From Pseudomonas sp. GD04019 (GTDB taxonomy: Bacteria; Pseudomonadota; Gammaproteobacteria; Pseudomonadales; Pseudomonadaceae), in assembly GCF_029837695.1 (NCBI RefSeq), contig NZ_JAOEEA010000010.1, positions 124,001-188,000 of the forward strand: a stretch of 64,000 bases of DNA, written 5' to 3'. The translations under genes were made by a program, and so were the position numbers. Below are positions 34,842 to 46,565 of the stretch, one piece after another. The notes under the pieces were generated by a model. It worked only from the letters and a program-made list of their open reading frames with translations. It ran no database searches and was not told where the DNA came from. Each line of letters begins with the position of its first letter. The stretch's first letter is position 1.

Positions 34842-36458
34842 ATGCCCGTCATTCAGTCCGAACTCGACGTCCACGGCGACGCCTTCGCGCAGAACCGCGA
34901 GGCCATGCTGGCCGCCATCGCCAGCTTCCGCGAAGTGGAACAGAAGGTCCTCGACAAGGCGGCCGAGGCTAAGGCCAAGTTCGAGAAGCGCGGCCAGCTG
35001 CTGCCGCGCGAACGCCTCAACCTGCTGCTCGACGCTGGCGCCCCGTTCCTCGAACTCTGCTCCCTGGCCGGCTACAAGCTGCACGATGACAAGGATGGGA
35101 CTCAAGCGGGGGGCGGCATCATCGCCGGTATCGGCTATGTGGCCGGCGTGCGCTGCCTGGTGATCGCCAACAACAGCGCGATCAAGGGCGGCACCATTTC
35201 CCCCACAGGCCTGCGCAAGTCCCTGCGCCTGCAGCAGGTGGCCAGCGAGAACAAGCTGCCCATCGTCACCCTGGCCGAGAGCGGCGGCGCCAACCTGACC
35301 TACGCCGCCGACATCTTCGTCGAGGGCGCGCGCGCCTTCGCCAACCAGGCGCGCCTGTCCGCGGCCGGCATTCCGCAGATCACCGTGGTTCACGGCTCTT
35401 CCACCGCCGGCGGCGCCTATCAGCCGGGTCTTTCCGACTACGTGGTGGTGGTGCGCGGCAAGGCCAAGATGTTCCTCGCCGGCCCGCCCCTGCTGAAGGC
35501 CGCCACCGGCGAGATCGCCACCGACGAGGAACTGGGCGGCGCCGAGATGCACGCCCAGGTCGCCGGCACCGCCGAGTACCTGGCCGAGAACGACGCCGAC
35601 GGCGTACGCCTGGCCCGCGAGATCGTCAGCCTGCTGCCATGGAACGCGCAGCTGCCGACGCGCCCGGCCAAGGCTTACAGCGAGCCGCTGTACCCGGCCG
35701 AAGAGCTGCTCGGCATCGTCCCGGCGGACGCCAAGAAGCCCTATGACGTGCGCGAGATCATCGCCCGTATCGCCGATGGCTCGGCCTTCCTCGACTTCAA
35801 GAACGAGTTCGACAGCCAGACCGTCTGCGGCCACCTGGCCATCGAAGGCCAGCCCTGCGGCTTCATCGGCAACAACGGGCCGATCACCCCACGCGGCGCG
35901 GCCAAGGCCGCCCAGTTCATCCAGCTGTGCGAGCAGAGCAACACGCCGATCCTGTTCTTCCACAACACCACCGGTTTCATGGTCGGTACCGAGTCCGAGC
36001 AGAATGGCGTGATCAAGCACGGCTCCAAGCTGATCCAGGCCGTGGCCAACGCCACGGTGCCGAAGCTGACCATAGTCGTCGGCGGCTCCTACGGCGCCGG
36101 CAACTACGCCATGTGCGGTCGCGGCCTCGATCCACGCTTTATCTTCGCCTGGCCCAACAGCAAGACCGCCGTGATGGGCGGCGCCCAGGCCGGCAAGGTG
36201 CTGCGCATCGTCACCGAGGACAAGCACCGCAAGGAAGGCAAAGAGGCCGACCCGAAGATGCTCGACATGCTGGAAATGGCCACCGCGCAGAAGCTCGACA
36301 GCCAGTCCACCGCGCTGTACGGCACCGCCAGCCTGTGGGACGACGGCCTGATCGACCCGCGTGACACGCGCAAGCTGCTCGGCTTCCTGCTGGACATTTG
36401 TGCAGAGGCGCAAATGCGGCCACTCAAATCCAATTCCTTCGGCGTCGCCCGCCTTTAG
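34842..36458 (+). CDS. atuC: Geranyl-CoA carboxylase, beta (carboxyltransferase) subunit
   Basis: 538 residues of the acyl-CoA carboxyltransferase family. N-half GGGIIAGIGYVAGVRCLVIANN; C-half GNNGPITPRGAAKAAQFIQL and GGSYGAGNYAMCGRG. With AtuF it carboxylates the gamma-methyl of cis-geranyl-CoA. The related liuB carboxylates methylcrotonyl-CoA; the atu context decides between them. A BIME repeat follows the stop. Confidence 0.93.
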   Translation: MPVIQSELDVHGDAFAQNREAMLAAIASFREVEQKVLDKAAEAKAKFEKRGQLLPRERLNLLLDAGAPFLELCSLAGYKLHDDKDGTQAGGGIIAGIGYVAGVRCLVIANNSAIKGGTISPTGLRKSLRLQQVASENKLPIVTLAESGGANLTYAADIFVEGARAFANQARLSAAGIPQITVVHGSSTAGGAYQPGLSDYVVVVRGKAKMFLAGPPLLKAATGEIATDEELGGAEMHAQVAGTAEYLAENDADGVRLAREIVSLLPWNAQLPTRPAKAYSEPLYPAEELLGIVPADAKKPYDVREIIARIADGSAFLDFKNEFDSQTVCGHLAIEGQPCGFIGNNGPITPRGAAKAAQFIQLCEQSNTPILFFHNTTGFMVGTESEQNGVIKHGSKLIQAVANATVPKLTIVVGGSYGAGNYAMCGRGLDPRFIFAWPNSKTAVMGGAQAGKVLRIVTEDKHRKEGKEADPKMLDMLEMATAQKLDSQSTALYGTASLWDDGLIDPRDTRKLLGFLLDICAEAQMRPLKSNSFGVARL

Positions 36459-36460
36459 TC

Positions 36461-36541
36461 CCCTCTCCCTCCGGGAGAGGGTTAGGGTGAGGGGCCGTCC
36501 CCAACACCCTCACCCCAGCCCTCTCCCAAGGGGAGAGGGAG
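36461..36541. repeat. BIME-type repeat, atuC-atuD junction
   Basis: CCCTCTCCCTCCGGGAGAGG then GTGAGGGG, followed by its inverse (CCCTCACCCC ... CCCTCTCCCAAGGGGAGAGG). Two hairpins face each other. The same element recurs at 38691 and 40905-41040. Confidence 0.85.
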
Positions 36542-36564
36542 TCAGAACGAGGAGAACAAGAAAA

Positions 36565-37725
36565 ATGATCTTTACCCAGGAACACGAAGAACTTCGCCGC
36601 ACCGTCCGCAACTTCGTCGACAAGGAAATCAACCCGCACGTCGACGAATGGGAAAAGGCCGGCAAATTCCCCATGCACGAGATTTTCAAGAAGGCCGGCG
36701 ACCTCGGCCTGCTGGGCATCTCCAAGCCGGAGAAATTCGGCGGCATGGGTCTGGACTACAGCTACTCGGTGGTCGCCGCCGAAGAGTTCGGCACCATCCA
36801 CTGCGGCGGTATTCCGATGGCCATCGGCGTGCAGACCGACATGTGCACCCCAGCCCTGGCCCGTTTCGGCTCCGATGAGCTGCGCGAGGAGTTCCTGCGT
36901 CCGGCCATCGCCGGCGACATGGTCGGCTGCATCGGCGTGTCCGAAGTCGGCGCCGGCTCCGACGTGGCTGGTCTGAAGACCACCGCGCGCAAGGATGGCG
37001 ACGATTACGTGATCAACGGCAGCAAGATGTGGATTACGAACTCTCCGAGTGCCGACTTCATCTGCCTGCTGGCCAACACCAGCGACGACAAGCCGCACGT
37101 CAACAAGTCGCTGATCGTGGTGCCGATGAACACCCCGGGCATCACCCTCAGCCCGCACCTGGACAAGCTCGGCATGCGCAGCTCGGAGACCGCCCAGGTG
37201 TTCTTCGACAACGTGCGCGTACCGCAGCGCAACCGCATCGGCCACGAAGGCGCCGGTTTCATGATGCAGATGCTGCAGTTCCAGGAAGAACGCATGTTCG
37301 GCGCGGCCAACATGATCAAGGGCCTGGAGTACTGCGTCGACAGCACCATCGAGTACTGCAAGCAGCGCCACACCTTCGGCACCCCGCTGATCGACAACCA
37401 GGTCATCCACTTCCGCATGGCCGAGCTGCAGAGCGAGATCGAGGCGCTGCGCGCCCTCGTCTACCACGCCACCGAGCTGTACGTGAAAGGCAAGGATGTC
37501 ACCAAGCTCGCCTCCATGGCCAAGCTCAAGGCCGGCCGCCTGGGCCGCGAAGTCACCGACAGCTGCCTGCAGTACTGGGGCGGCATGGGCTTCATGTGGG
37601 ACAACCCGGTATCGCGCGCCTACCGCGACGTACGCCTGGTCTCCATCGGCGGCGGCGCCGACGAAATCATGCTGGGCATCATCTGCAAGCTGATGGGCAT
37701 CCTGCCCGGCAAGAAGAAGGGTTGA
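36565..37725 (+). CDS. atuD: Citronellyl-CoA dehydrogenase
   Basis: 386 residues, acyl-CoA dehydrogenase family. Signature GCIGVSEVGAGSDVAGLKT and C-terminal QYWGGMGFMWDNPVSRAYRDVR are present. It oxidises citronellyl-CoA to geranyl-CoA with FAD. The start is ATG 36565 behind GAGGAG, immediately after the BIME; the longer upstream frame runs through the repeat and is not coding. Confidence 0.93.
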   Translation: MIFTQEHEELRRTVRNFVDKEINPHVDEWEKAGKFPMHEIFKKAGDLGLLGISKPEKFGGMGLDYSYSVVAAEEFGTIHCGGIPMAIGVQTDMCTPALARFGSDELREEFLRPAIAGDMVGCIGVSEVGAGSDVAGLKTTARKDGDDYVINGSKMWITNSPSADFICLLANTSDDKPHVNKSLIVVPMNTPGITLSPHLDKLGMRSSETAQVFFDNVRVPQRNRIGHEGAGFMMQMLQFQEERMFGAANMIKGLEYCVDSTIEYCKQRHTFGTPLIDNQVIHFRMAELQSEIEALRALVYHATELYVKGKDVTKLASMAKLKAGRLGREVTDSCLQYWGGMGFMWDNPVSRAYRDVRLVSIGGGADEIMLGIICKLMGILPGKKKG

Positions 37726-37727
37726 TC

Positions 37728-37851
37728 CGTAGGGTGGATGTCGCTCTTTCCATCCACCAAGACGCCGCACGGTGGATCGGTAAAGCGTGATCCACCCTAC
37801 GACCTGCGGCGCAGAGCACCGCACAGCGCATTCCCACGCAGAGCGTGGGAA
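37728..37851. repeat. Two repeat hairpins, atuD-atuE junction
   Basis: CGTAGGGTGGAT (37728) with ATCCACCCTACG (37790-37801) forms an imperfect long hairpin. TTCCCACGC-AGA-GCGTGGGAA (37831-37851) is a second one. Both are common Pseudomonas intergenic repeats. Confidence 0.8.
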
Positions 37852-37870
37852 CGATCACGAGGAGCCTGTG

Positions 37871-38668
37871 ATGGCTGAACTACCGAACACCGAAACCCTG
37901 CTGCTGGAGCTGGTCGAGGGTGTGCTTTACGTCACCCTCAACCGCCCGGACAGTCGCAACGCCATGAGCCTGGCGATGGTCGAGGAACTGCGCGCCGTGC
38001 TGCGCGCGGTGCGTGCCGACCAAGGCGTGCGCGCCCTGGTACTGCGCGGCGCCGACGGCCACTTCTGCGCCGGCGGCGATATCAAGGACATGGCCGGAGC
38101 CAGAGCCAAAGGCGGCGACGCCTACCGCGAGCTGAACCGCGCCTTCGGCAGCCTGCTGGAAGAAGCCCAATGCGCGCCGCAGGTACTGGTCGCCGTGCTG
38201 GAAGGTGCAGTGCTCGGCGGTGGCTTCGGCCTTGCCTGCGTCTCCGATATGGCCATCGCCCACCAGGGCGCGAAGTTCGGTCTGCCGGAAACCAGCCTGG
38301 GGATTCTGCCGGCGCAGATCGCCCCGTTCGTGGTCAAGCGCATCGGCCTGACCCAGGCTCGTCGCCTGGCGCTGACCGCCGCGCGTTTCGACGGTGCCGA
38401 GGCCCTACGCCTGGGCCTGGTGCATTTCAGTGAGGCAGATGACCAGGCCGTGGTCGACCGCCTCGCCGAGTGCCTGCAGCAGGTCCGCCAATGCGCCCCG
38501 GGTGCCAACGCGGCGACCAAGGCGCTGCTGCTGGCCACCGAGACGGAACACCTCGGCAGCCTGCTCGACCACGCCGCCGGCCAGTTCGCCGAGGCGGTAG
38601 TAAGCGGAGAAGGCGTGGAAGGCACCATGGCCTTTGTGCAGAAGCGCAAACCGAAGTGGGCTGAGTAA
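37871..38668 (+). CDS. atuE: Isohexenylglutaconyl-CoA hydratase
   Basis: 265 residues of the crotonase fold. Oxyanion-hole motifs HFCAGGDIKDM and VAVLEGAVLGGGFGLA are present. ATG 37871 behind GAGGAGCCTGTG; the frame from 37787 runs through repeat DNA. It hydrates isohexenyl-glutaconyl-CoA downstream of geranyl-CoA carboxylase. Confidence 0.92.
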   Translation: MAELPNTETLLLELVEGVLYVTLNRPDSRNAMSLAMVEELRAVLRAVRADQGVRALVLRGADGHFCAGGDIKDMAGARAKGGDAYRELNRAFGSLLEEAQCAPQVLVAVLEGAVLGGGFGLACVSDMAIAHQGAKFGLPETSLGILPAQIAPFVVKRIGLTQARRLALTAARFDGAEALRLGLVHFSEADDQAVVDRLAECLQQVRQCAPGANAATKALLLATETEHLGSLLDHAAGQFAEAVVSGEGVEGTMAFVQKRKPKWAE

Positions 38669-38690
38669 GCCGACGACACGCACAGACTAC

Positions 38691-38829
38691 CCCCTCTCCC
38701 TCCGGGAGAGGGCTGGGGTGAGGGAACCACAAGCAGCTCAGAGCAGCCTGAAACACCCTCACCCCTAGCCCCTCTCCCAGAGGGAGAGGGGAATAGATCG
38801 TAGGGTGGATGTCGCTTTCTACATCCACC
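38691..38829. repeat. BIME plus REP, atuE-atuF junction
   Basis: Opposed CTCTCCCTCCGGGAGAGGG and CCCTCTCCCAGAGGGAGAGG units, then CGTAGGGTGGATGTCGCTTT with its inverse CATCCACC from 38799. It fills most of the 245-base gap; little else is seen in it apart from the atuF ribosome site (AGGAG). Confidence 0.85.
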
Positions 38830-38913
38830 AAGAACACCGCCCGGTGGAACGTCGAACGGCGATCCCCCCAACACAGACCACAGCGGTTTGAACGGCAGGA
38901 GTAGAACAACAAC

Positions 38914-40902
<1,989 letters not shown>

Positions 40903-40904
40903 GC

Positions 40905-41040
40905 CCCCTCACCCTACGCGGGCCGCCACAACCCTCTCCCAAAGGGAGAGGGAGTTATCCGTGCTCGACCTGAACACCGTACACAACCAACCTCACCAGA
41001 CAGCCCCCTCTCCCTCCGGGAGAGGGCCGGGGTGAGGGAA
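40905..41040. repeat. BIME, atuF-atuG junction
   Basis: CCCTCACC...CCCTCTCCCAAAGGGAGAGG (40905-40953) and CCCTCTCCCTCCGGGAGAGG then GGGGTGAGGG (41004-41040), in opposite orientation, flank about 50 bases. Confidence 0.85.
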
Positions 41041-41074
41041 TACCAGGCCCGACCAGATCAAGAAGAGGTACCGC

Positions 41075-41893
41075 ATGTCCCTGCAAGGCAAAACCCTGTT
41101 CATCACCGGTGCCAGCCGTGGCATCGGCCGCGAGATCGCCCTCAAGGCCGCCGCCCAGGGCGCCAATATCGTTATCGCCGCGAAGAGCGCCGAGGCCCAC
41201 ACCAAGCTGCCCGGCACCATCCACTCGGTGGCCGCCGAGGTCGAAGCCGCCGGCGGCAAGGCCCTGTCCCTGCAACTGGACGTGCGTGACGAGGAAGCGG
41301 TGAAAGCCGCCATGGCCCAGGCCGCTGCGCACTTCGGCGGCATCGACGCGCTGATCAACAACGCCGGCGCCATCCGCCTCAAGGGCGTCGAGCACCTGGA
41401 GCCCAAGCGCTTCGACCTGATGTACCAGATCAACAGCCGCGCGGTGATGGTCTGCAGCCAGGCCGCCCTGCCCTATCTGAAACAGAGCAAGGGACACATC
41501 CTCAGCCTGTCGCCGCCGCTCAACCTCGATCCCAAGTGGTTCGCCAACTACGGCCCCTACACCACCACCAAGTACGGCATGAGCATGCTGACCCTGGGCA
41601 TGCACGAGGAATTCAGGAAGTACGGCATCAGCGTCAATTCGCTGTGGCCGAAGACCGTGATTGCCACCGCCGCCATCGAATTCGAGGCCGGTGGCCCGGT
41701 CGTGATGAAGGCCGCACGCCTGCCGGCAATCATGGCCGACGCTGCCTGCGCCATCCTGTCCAGCAGCGAACGCACGATCAGCGGGCGCCTGCTGATCGAC
41801 GAGGAAATCCTCCGCGAACAGGGCCAGGAAGACTTCGAGCGGTACCGCTACGATCCGGCCGGCAAGCTGATGACCGATCTATTCGTCGACTGA
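41075..41893 (+). CDS. atuG: AtuG, short-chain dehydrogenase (HSDL2-like)
   Basis: 272 residues. TGASRGIGREIALKAA cofactor site, NNAG, and the catalytic Ser (SLSPPLNLDPKWF) and YTTTKYGMS Tyr/Lys. This SPPLN/YTTTKYGMS pattern is that of HSDL2-type SDRs. In the atu operon it likely oxidises a hydroxyacyl-CoA intermediate. An atuH-like ligase gene does not follow; a terminator does. Confidence 0.92.
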   Translation: MSLQGKTLFITGASRGIGREIALKAAAQGANIVIAAKSAEAHTKLPGTIHSVAAEVEAAGGKALSLQLDVRDEEAVKAAMAQAAAHFGGIDALINNAGAIRLKGVEHLEPKRFDLMYQINSRAVMVCSQAALPYLKQSKGHILSLSPPLNLDPKWFANYGPYTTTKYGMSMLTLGMHEEFRKYGISVNSLWPKTVIATAAIEFEAGGPVVMKAARLPAIMADAACAILSSSERTISGRLLIDEEILREQGQEDFERYRYDPAGKLMTDLFVD

Positions 41894-41905
41894 TCCCGTG
41901 TTGAC

Positions 41906-41947
41906 GCGCGCCAGTCATCCATCCCCTTGGGCTGGCGCGCCTTTTTA
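41906..41947 (+). terminator. Intrinsic terminator of the atu operon
   Basis: GCGCGCCAG (41906-41914) pairs with CTGGCGCGC (41932-41940), then CTTTTTAG. Confidence 0.85.
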
Positions 41948-42502
41948 GTTGCGGAATTCGATCTGCAGCTCCGCGCCCTCCACCGAGTCCAGGTAGTCGT
42001 TTTCGCGCTCGTTGGTGATAAGCCGGCCATTGATTTGATAGGGCCCCGGCTGATCCTGTTTCTCGACAAAGAGCGGCGGCAGCAGCCCCTGCTCCGGTTG
42101 TTGCTCCTGGGGGGCGGGCTCGAGCGTGTCCACCAGCTCCTTCGGCAGCCGCAGGTCGAGCTTTTCCGGCAGGGGCTCCAGCTTGGGCTGCTTGGTAGAC
42201 GCCTTTTCGGCGACCTTGGGGACGACTCGGGCGGCGGCCGGGGCCTTGTCTGGGGGAGCCGCGCGCACCACCGCCTCGGCTGTTTCCCGCTCTGGCTTGG
42301 GCAAGGCTACGGGCAGTTTCTCGGGCACCAGTTTGTTGGTGACCACAGGCGCAGGATCGGCAGGCTTAGCGGGTTGCGCCTTGGCAGGAGCGGTCTCGGT
42401 CTTGGGCGGCTCCGGGACTGGTACCGGCGGCTTGTGTGGCTCATCGCAGGCCACCAGCAGGCCGAGGACCAAGGGCAGCGCCATCGCACGAAAAACTTTC
42501 AT
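41945..42502 (-). CDS. Hypothetical Pro/Lys-rich lipoprotein
   Basis: 185 residues from ATG 42502 (a TTG six codons upstream is also open). Lipoprotein signal MALPLVLGLLVACDEP. A long Pro/Ala/Lys/Glu-rich linker (about 30-130) suggests a periplasm-spanning segment, followed by a short C-terminal domain (PGPYQINGRLITNERENDYLDSVEGAELQIEF). Family not recognised. Confidence 0.75.
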   Translation of the reverse strand: MKVFRAMALPLVLGLLVACDEPHKPPVPVPEPPKTETAPAKAQPAKPADPAPVVTNKLVPEKLPVALPKPERETAEAVVRAAPPDKAPAAARVVPKVAEKASTKQPKLEPLPEKLDLRLPKELVDTLEPAPQEQQPEQGLLPPLFVEKQDQPGPYQINGRLITNERENDYLDSVEGAELQIEFRN

Positions 42503-42570
42503 GGTGGGCAGGTTTCGCAAGATGATGCCCTATGCTCGCCCCTCCCCCCGCTTCTGGCAAGCCGGAGAAT

Positions 42571-45042
42571 TTACTCGATGTTGCGCCAGGCCTGCAGCGC
42601 AACGGCATCCAGCGCCTGCCACTGGCCGGCGCGAACCAGCTCAGCGGGCGGCAACCAGAGTGCGCCGCGGGCCTGCAATTGCGTCCCGCACGGCGGCAAC
42701 AGGTTGCTCAGCGGCAGACTACGCACCTGCCATTCAGTGGCCGCATCCTCGTGTTCCCAGTCGCTAGGCAACACCCGCCATTCGATCACCCCGTCCGCGA
42801 AGCGCAGGAACTGCGGCATGCAGCCGATATGGCTGCCGGTGCTGCGCAGGTTGCGCTCCCGGGTGTCGAGCAACAGCAGCTGCCATTGGTCGGTATTGAC
42901 TCGCTCCGCCACCTGCATGCGCGGGATATGCCGGGTCAGCGCCAGGTAACGGCCATCGGCGGACCAGATCAGCGACGGCCCCAGATCGGCGACGGCCAGC
43001 CCCGAAGCGGTGAGCAGGCAGCCGCCACCGCGCGGATGGCGCTCGCGCAGGTAATGGTCGCGGTACTCGCTCTGGGCGCCGAACAGCCAGGCCGCATCGC
43101 CGCCCCCTGGCGCCGGCAGCACGAAATCGCCGTCGGCATTGGCCACCTGCGGGCACTCGACCAGGCGCCAGTTCGGCAAGGCTTCCAGCGCTTCCTGACC
43201 AACGCGCAGCTCCAGACGCTGGTAGTAGAGGCGCGAGTCCTCCTCCCGCTCGATAAAACGCGCTGCCCGCAGCGCCGCCGGCGCGGCTCGGTCGAAGCGG
43301 CGCAGCGGAGTGTCGCCCTCGTCGCGAGCGAGACGACCACGCACCTGGGCCAGGCTGAGTACGCCAGCGCGAAAATCCAGCAAGCGCGCCACCAGCGGTT
43401 GCCCGGCGAACTCCAGCAGGCGCCGCCGCTGCATATCCACCACGCAGACGCGGTGCGGCACGGCAGGCGCCTCGGCGAAGGCCACCAGGGCCAGATAGCG
43501 ACCGCAGTCGGAAACGCGGTGATCGAGCAGCCACTGGTCTTCCAGCACCCAGTCGCCGATACGACAGGCGTAGGCGCCCAGCCGTCCATCCGAACTGTCG
43601 CGCAGCCATTCGAAGCGTGGGCGATCCCCACCGAGCAACGGCTCGCCGAGCACGGCGCCTTCGCCACGGCGCCCCTCGCCCATCAGCGGCAGCACGCGGA
43701 CCAGACCGGTACCGCACTGCTCGCCGGCCAGCAGGCGGCCCTCGGCGTCGTGGCCTATACAGGTTTCCACATCGCTGTAGTAGTCGTGCAACTCATAGCC
43801 GAAGCGCAGATGGTCGAGCTGTGGCGTGTTCATCCGCCCGGCCAGCGTCAGCGTCTGTTCGGTCAGCTCACGCGGCCCCTCCCAAGACAGGCCGGGCTCG
43901 TCGTCCGCGGCGGCCCAGGGCTCGGGCAGCTGCCGCCAGCCCTGCCCGGCCTGCCACAGCCAGAGCGGCCGTGACCAATGTGGCGTCGATTGCAACGCGG
44001 CGGCATGGCACACCAGCGCCTGGCCATCGGCACGCCACACCGGCACCGCCTCGGCGGCGATCAGCAGGTCGCTGGGCTCGCCGTCGATCTCCAGGCGCAA
44101 GGTCGGATAGCGCAACGGCGCCAGAGGATCGTCCAACTCGCGCAGGCGCTCCGGCAGATGGGCGATGCCGCGCAGGCGGTGATCGCCTGCGGGCGCGGGA
44201 AAATCCTTGTCGACGTGCGGCAACGACCAGCCCGGCTCCAGCCACAGATCGGCTACGGCGACCAGCTCGACCATCTCGCTCTGGCGCAGCAGATCGGCCA
44301 GTGCCATGCGATAACCCTGGTTACCTACCAGCGGGCTGTGCCGACCGCTGATGGCCTCGTCGCTGAACTCGTCGATCTCCCAGAATTCGCCAACTTCGGC
44401 GCTGCGGTACACCCGTCGCTCCTGGCGATCGAGGATCAGCAGGCCCCAGGTGTCGCGGCTGGGCAGCGGCGCAGCGAAGTAGCGGCCGCTGCTGGAGAAG
44501 CGCGCCGAGGCGCCTATGCCTTCCAGCAGCACACCATCGGGGAACAGGTAGTTGCCGTAAGTCGGCCCGCCCATGGCGATCTCGCCCCAGGCGAAGGTGC
44601 GGACGACCTCGCCCTCCGGGGTCAGCAGGTCATCACCGCCCCAGGCGCTGGCACCACGCACGGCGGCCGCCTCGGTGGCTTCCGGCTTGGCCTTGGCCAG
44701 ACCCAGGCGCCTCTCCAGCGTCGAGGCCAGCCCCAGACCGACGAACAGCAGCACGATGCCCGCGGTGATGCCCCACCAGGTGGGCGCCCAGTGGATGATG
44801 GAGAAACCGAAGCCGATGGCGCCGGCCGTCACCAGCCCGTTGCACAAGCGTGCCGGGCGCCTCCAGGCGAGGCGCACAGCGCCCCAGGTGAACAGCGCCG
44901 CCAGCAGCACCAGCCCCAGAGCCAGCAAGGGATGCAGCACGGTTAGCGCCGCGATGGGCGCGACCAGCTTGAACAGCTCCCAGACCAGTTTGAACAGCAG
45001 GCGGGAAAGCGGCTCGTCCGGGTTCGGGTCGGCGGAATGCAC
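42571..45042 (-). CDS. Large membrane-anchored protein of unknown function, beta-propeller-like
   Basis: 823 residues. The N-terminal ~110 carry three or four membrane helices (LVAPIAALTVLHPLLALGLVLLAALF; WWGITAGIVLLFVGLGLAS). The rest is soluble with recurrent short Trp/Asp motifs (ARFSSSGRYFAAPLPSRDTWGLLILD; DCGRYLALVAF; WSADGRYLALT), as in WD40/TolB-like blades. No catalytic motif is evident. It lies 54 bases past the end of the anti-sigma-like gene on the same strand. Function unknown. Confidence 0.75.
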   Translation of the reverse strand: MHSADPNPDEPLSRLLFKLVWELFKLVAPIAALTVLHPLLALGLVLLAALFTWGAVRLAWRRPARLCNGLVTAGAIGFGFSIIHWAPTWWGITAGIVLLFVGLGLASTLERRLGLAKAKPEATEAAAVRGASAWGGDDLLTPEGEVVRTFAWGEIAMGGPTYGNYLFPDGVLLEGIGASARFSSSGRYFAAPLPSRDTWGLLILDRQERRVYRSAEVGEFWEIDEFSDEAISGRHSPLVGNQGYRMALADLLRQSEMVELVAVADLWLEPGWSLPHVDKDFPAPAGDHRLRGIAHLPERLRELDDPLAPLRYPTLRLEIDGEPSDLLIAAEAVPVWRADGQALVCHAAALQSTPHWSRPLWLWQAGQGWRQLPEPWAAADDEPGLSWEGPRELTEQTLTLAGRMNTPQLDHLRFGYELHDYYSDVETCIGHDAEGRLLAGEQCGTGLVRVLPLMGEGRRGEGAVLGEPLLGGDRPRFEWLRDSSDGRLGAYACRIGDWVLEDQWLLDHRVSDCGRYLALVAFAEAPAVPHRVCVVDMQRRRLLEFAGQPLVARLLDFRAGVLSLAQVRGRLARDEGDTPLRRFDRAAPAALRAARFIEREEDSRLYYQRLELRVGQEALEALPNWRLVECPQVANADGDFVLPAPGGGDAAWLFGAQSEYRDHYLRERHPRGGGCLLTASGLAVADLGPSLIWSADGRYLALTRHIPRMQVAERVNTDQWQLLLLDTRERNLRSTGSHIGCMPQFLRFADGVIEWRVLPSDWEHEDAATEWQVRSLPLSNLLPPCGTQLQARGALWLPPAELVRAGQWQALDAVALQAWRNIE

Positions 45043-45096
45043 AGCGCGGCTCCTTGCGCGTGAAAGGAGCCGCAGTGTAGCCGGACGCGTTCGCCG

Positions 45097-45984
45097 CTAG
45101 CGCGAACTGTCCGGCTTTTCCAACTCTGCCTGCAGGCGCTTCAGCTCGGCGTCCAGGTCCCGCTGCGGAAACTCCCGCTTGAGCATTGCCAGCAGCCGAT
45201 CGGCGTCGGCGTGCTGCCCGGCCTGACGCATGCGCAACACATTGTGCAGTTGCAGCTCCAGGGGCGGCGCCTCGGGCACATCGGAATGGCCCAGGGTTTC
45301 GGCCAGTTGATCCTCGCTTAGCTCCTCATGCAACGCATTGCCTGCCTGTATCTCCGAACGTTGCTTAGCCGCTTGCGCCGCTGCCTTAGCCTTTGCCTGA
45401 GCAGCTGCCTGAGAGCGGGCCTCCTCACGCGCCGCATCGGCTTCGGCTGGGGCGGCGGCAGAGTCGGCCATGGCTTCGACCGGCGGCGCTGCCAGGGGCT
45501 TGGCCGGGGCCATCTGCCGCGGTGCGGCGGTAGCCGCTGGCGAGACCGAGAAGGAAGCGCCCGAATCCAGGGCGCCTGCCACGGACTGCTCCGGCTGCTC
45601 GGCCTTCTTGTACTCGCGCTCGGCGCTCTGCTTGCGCGCCTCCGCTATCGGTGCCGGGGCCATCTCCTGCAACGCCGGGGCGGACGCCGGGGCCGGCGCA
45701 TCGTAGGTCTGCGGCAACTGCTCACGGGTATGCAGCGACAGATTGAGGCCGATGCCGAATACCGCCAGGCCGGCCACAGCCATGGACCAACGGGTGCGGC
45801 TGCCGGCGCCAAACAGCCAGGCGTGCAGGCGCTGCGACCAGCTCAAGCGCGGTTGCGCCAGGGCCTCACGGGCGGCCGCCATGATCAGCGCATCCACGGC
45901 GGCAGACGGCTCGCCCTGGCTGTGCTGACGGAAATGCTCCAGCAGTTGCTGTTCCTGCTGCAGATCGTGGTCGTGTTGGCTCAT
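45097..45984 (-). CDS. Putative anti-sigma factor
   Basis: 295 residues: a helical cytoplasmic N-terminus (1-60), one membrane helix (WSMAVAGLAVFGIGLNLSLHT, about 65-85), and an Ala/Pro/Glu-rich, coiled-coil-prone periplasmic part. It starts four bases inside the end of the ECF sigma gene, the usual layout of a sigma/anti-sigma pair. There is no ZAS zinc motif (HxxxCxxC), so the assignment rests on topology and position. Confidence 0.7.
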   Translation of the reverse strand: MSQHDHDLQQEQQLLEHFRQHSQGEPSAAVDALIMAAAREALAQPRLSWSQRLHAWLFGAGSRTRWSMAVAGLAVFGIGLNLSLHTREQLPQTYDAPAPASAPALQEMAPAPIAEARKQSAEREYKKAEQPEQSVAGALDSGASFSVSPAATAAPRQMAPAKPLAAPPVEAMADSAAAPAEADAAREEARSQAAAQAKAKAAAQAAKQRSEIQAGNALHEELSEDQLAETLGHSDVPEAPPLELQLHNVLRMRQAGQHADADRLLAMLKREFPQRDLDAELKRLQAELEKPDSSR

Positions 45985-46565
45985 GCGGATACCTCCTCGG
46001 CCGAAGCCGGATCGGCCAGCAGCCGACGTAACTTGTTCAGCGCATAGCGCAGGCGGCTCTTCACGGTTTCCGCCGGAGTACGGGTGAGTTCGGCGATCTG
46101 GTGAAGTTCAAGGTCGCCGTGGGCGCGCAGCAGGAACACCTCGCGCTGCTCCTCGGGCAGATCGGCCAGCGCCGCCTGCAGGCGCTCCTGGTCGCGACTC
46201 AGCAGCAACTGCTGCTCGGGACCGGGCCCCGGATCGGCACTGGCGTGCTGCGCCTCGTCGTACTCATCGAGCTTTCCCTGGTGGCGCCCGCTCTTGCGCC
46301 AGTGGTCGATCAGGCGGTTGCGCGCGATCTGGTACAGCCAGGTCTTGAACAGCACCGCCTCGCGCTGCTCGCTGGCGCTGCGGATCAGGCTCATCCAGGT
46401 GTCCTGGAACACCTCCTCGGCCAGCGCATGATCGCCGCACAGACCGAGGAGGAAGCGAAACAGACCGAGGCGGTGGCGCTCGTAGAGTTGGGCGAACGCC
46501 GCCGCCTCGCCATTGCGATAACGCCGCAACAGCGCGGCATCATCGTCCATCAGTGGTTGGTTCAA
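45981..46565 (-). CDS. ECF RNA polymerase sigma factor
   Basis: 194 residues from TTG directly after the VWA stop, with AGGG eight bases upstream; ATG at 46550 (five codons later) is an alternative with no ribosome site. Sigma-2 region (FAQLYERHRLGLFRFLLGLCGDHALAEEVFQDTWMSLI; KTWLYQIARNRLIDHWRK) and sigma-4 HTH (LPEEQREVFLLRAHGDLELHQIAELTRTPAETVKSRLRYA) are complete. Confidence 0.92.
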   Translation of the reverse strand: MNQPLMDDDAALLRRYRNGEAAAFAQLYERHRLGLFRFLLGLCGDHALAEEVFQDTWMSLIRSASEQREAVLFKTWLYQIARNRLIDHWRKSGRHQGKLDEYDEAQHASADPGPGPEQQLLLSRDQERLQAALADLPEEQREVFLLRAHGDLELHQIAELTRTPAETVKSRLRYALNKLRRLLADPASAEEVSA